This document shows, in pieces, positions 62,685 to 64,000 of a stretch of DNA of 64,000 nt. The stretch lies in contig NZ_JADBEK010000001.1 in the NCBI RefSeq assembly GCF_014873145.1, positions 1,736,001 to 1,800,000 of the forward strand, in the 5' to 3' direction. The notes beneath the pieces are model-generated. The model saw nothing but the letters and a program-made list of their open reading frames with translations, was not told where the DNA came from and made no database searches. The stretch comes from Nonomuraea angiospora (GTDB lineage Bacteria > Actinomycetota > Actinomycetes > Streptosporangiales > Streptosporangiaceae). Each line of letters opens with the position of its first letter. Positions within the stretch are counted from its first letter, which is position 1. The translations under genes and the position numbers were made by a program.

Positions 62685-63287
62685 ATGCCGGTCCAGCGCG
62701 CGGACGCCCGCCGCAACTACGCGCTCCTGCTCGCCGTGGCCGAGGAGGCGATCGCCACGTACGGCGCCGACGCGTCCCTGGAGCAGATCGCCCGCACCGC
62801 GGGAGTCGGCTCCGGCACCGTGCGCAGGCACTTCCCCACCCGCCAGGCACTGCTGGAGGCGGTCTTCCGCGAACGGGTCGAGACCCTGTGCGCCCACGCC
62901 CGCGACCTGACCGGCCGGCCCGACACCCGGGAAGCGCTGCTGGAGTGGCTGGGCGCCGTCACCGCTCAGGCCGCGACCATCCGGGGGCTGGCCATCGCGC
63001 TGACCCGCGACCGCGCGACCGGTCCCGGCGAGACGCACGAGCACTGCGCCTCGGCGCAGCTCACCGAGGCGGGCGAGCCGCTGGCGCGCCGCGCCGCGGA
63101 CGACGGCGCGCTGGCGCCGGGCGTGACCATCGACGATCTGCTCACCCTGATCACCGGCATCGCCCTGGCCACCGAACACCACCCCGACCCCGCCGCCGAG
63201 TCGGCCCGGCTGCTCGGCCTGGCCGTGGCGGGGCTCAGCCCCGTCAGGGGTGAGCCGTGGCGGGGCTCAGCACCCGGTCAGGGGTGA
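62685..63287 (+). CDS. TetR-family repressor
   Basis: The 200-residue protein begins with a TetR helix-turn-helix: RRNYALLLAVAEEAIATYGADASLEQIARTAGVGSGTVRRHFPTRQALLEAVF. The ligand domain (about 75-190) is helical and matches the C-terminal class with LTRDRATGPGETHEHC. A GTGAGGTGACG site precedes the ATG. The last 10 residues come from a tandem duplication of about 32 bp that moved the stop codon. It should control the NmrA-type gene and itself. Confidence 0.92.
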   Translation: MPVQRADARRNYALLLAVAEEAIATYGADASLEQIARTAGVGSGTVRRHFPTRQALLEAVFRERVETLCAHARDLTGRPDTREALLEWLGAVTAQAATIRGLAIALTRDRATGPGETHEHCASAQLTEAGEPLARRAADDGALAPGVTIDDLLTLITGIALATEHHPDPAAESARLLGLAVAGLSPVRGEPWRGSAPGQG

Positions 63288-63290
63288 GCC
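63225..63290. repeat. Tandem duplication at the 3' end of tetR
   Basis: Copy 1 (63225-63256) and copy 2 (63257-63290) both contain GTGGCGGGGCTCAG and GTCAGGGGTGAGCC, differing by a 2-base insertion. The duplication spans the end of tetR and the end of the convergent condensation-domain gene, extending tetR by about 10 codons. Confidence 0.75.
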
Positions 63291-64000
63291 GCACCGGTCA
63301 CGAAGCGCTCCAGCCGGTGCAGGAGGGCGGCCATCTCGCCTTCGGGCAGGCGGGCGGTGTCGGCGCTCAGTTCCACACCGAGCGTGCCCTTCCAGCGCAT
63401 CAGGGCCACGCAGAAGTCGCAGCTGCGCCGGTCCATGCCGGGCAGCCACTCCAGCTCGGACTCCCCGTCCGCACGGTCGGCGCCACCCGGATCCGCGCCG
63501 GGGCGCAGGTCGTTGAAGCAGCACAACGGGAACATGGGGATGCCCCGGTCGGCGCTCATCCGGTCGACCATCGCGTGCAGGGCCAGCGAGTCGAAGCGGG
63601 CACGCCGGTAGGACGCGAGCACCGCCGGATAGGCGCTCACGAGGGTCTCCGCAAGGCTTCCGCACGGGCCCAGGGTGAACAGCCCCAGCTGATTCAGGCT
63701 GGTGACCAGGCCCCGGGTCCGGCTGTCGAAGCGGTTGTGCACGATCGGGGTGATCGCGCACACCTCGTGCCCGGTCAGCTCTCGCAGCAGCATGGCGACC
63801 GCCACCAGCAGGACCGTGGCGGTGCTGACGCCGGTACGGCGGGCGAGCACCTGTGCGGCGTGGTCGAGCCGGGGCGACGACAGCACGGCCCGCGCGAACC
63901 TCGGCGTCGCGCCCCTCCTGACGACGGTAGGGAACATGGCGGACGGTACGGTCCGCAGCAGCGCCTCCCACTGCGCGATCGACCGGTCCGAACGGGCCGA
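63278..64000 (-). CDS. NRPS-type condensation domain protein, 5' end outside window
   Basis: The frame stays open to the window edge (SIAQWEALLRTVPSAMFPTV), so ATG 63937 is internal. The visible 240 residues are the C-terminal half of a condensation domain: ARRTGVSTATVLLVAVAMLL, VCAITPIVHNRFDSRTRGLVTSLNQLGLF, SLAETLVSAYPAVLASYRRARF, MFPLCCFNDLRP and SCDFCVALMRWKGTLGVELSADTARL. It ends right after this domain with no carrier or adenylation domain, so it is a stand-alone or terminal condensation enzyme of a peptide or acyl-transfer pathway lying outside the window. It converges with tetR, overlapping by 10 bases. Confidence 0.85.
   Translation of the reverse strand, partial: SARSDRSIAQWEALLRTVPSAMFPTVVRRGATPRFARAVLSSPRLDHAAQVLARRTGVSTATVLLVAVAMLLRELTGHEVCAITPIVHNRFDSRTRGLVTSLNQLGLFTLGPCGSLAETLVSAYPAVLASYRRARFDSLALHAMVDRMSADRGIPMFPLCCFNDLRPGADPGGADRADGESELEWLPGMDRRSCDFCVALMRWKGTLGVELSADTARLPEGEMAALLHRLERFVTGAAHP

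Overview
The window is GC-rich actinomycete chromosome. The signs are strong third-position G/C bias, frequent GTG starts, ATGA-type overlaps inside operons, Tat and Sec exporter signals, and many secreted glycoside hydrolases carrying CBM2 or ricin-type (CBM13) modules. Gene content and style suggest Streptosporangiales (Nonomuraea-like), but this is inference; no rRNA, tRNA, CRISPR array or prophage is visible.

Layout. 0-0.7 kb: end of a protein carrying a TNT-type NAD+ glycohydrolase domain. 0.8-6.4 kb: a stress/dormancy island (two universal stress proteins, a 30-residue membrane peptide, DoxX, CBS-BON protein, HTH-PPOx protein, wax ester synthase/DGAT) whose promoters share a 16-bp dyad; its composition mirrors the mycobacterial DosR regulon. 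6.8-12.2 kb: five-gene peptide-type ABC importer. 12.1-12.4 kb: ECF sigma remnant. 12.5-18.3 kb: LacI regulator, divergent spermidine/iron-type ABC importer and a co-transcribed adenosine-deaminase-family enzyme. 19.6-22.1 kb: ArsR repressor with divergent P1B-4 metal exporter. 22.2-23.1 kb: secreted lipase.

23.1-43.8 kb is an (arabino)xylan and plant-polysaccharide degradation island: GH10, GH29, CE1-CBM2, GH27-CBM2, CBM2-GH54, GH30, CBM13-GH43, CBM13-GH62, GH43-CBM6, plus remnants of GH95, another CBM13 glycosidase, a LacI regulator, aldo-keto reductase and ornithine cyclodeaminase. Two recurrent operators, GTTAnCGnTAAC and a GAAAnTTTC palindrome, sit in front of several of these genes, so the genes probably respond to common sugar signals although they are not one operon. 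In the middle lies a MarR/hydrolase pair split by a TnpB (IS200/IS605) remnant. 44.9-49.1 kb: a PL8 polysaccharide lyase and a CopD-CtaG copper/cytochrome oxidase assembly protein.

49.1-53.2 kb: two broken genes (methyltransferase, isochorismatase), a PadR regulator, two convergent paralogous small proteins, and a molybdenum group (ModA, a shortened Mop-domain protein, a small sulfite-oxidase-like protein). 53.3-60.3 kb: a sugar-acid catabolic locus with a FadR-type GntR repressor, a three-gene sugar ABC importer, galactonate and mannonate dehydratases and gluconokinase. 60.4-63.3 kb: FAD monooxygenase, NmrA-type reductase and divergent TetR with a clear operator. The window ends in a protein with an NRPS-type condensation domain.

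A striking overall property is the number of genes joined across internal deletions: at least ten remnants or chimeras in 64 kb, mostly around the polysaccharide island and at 49-50 kb.
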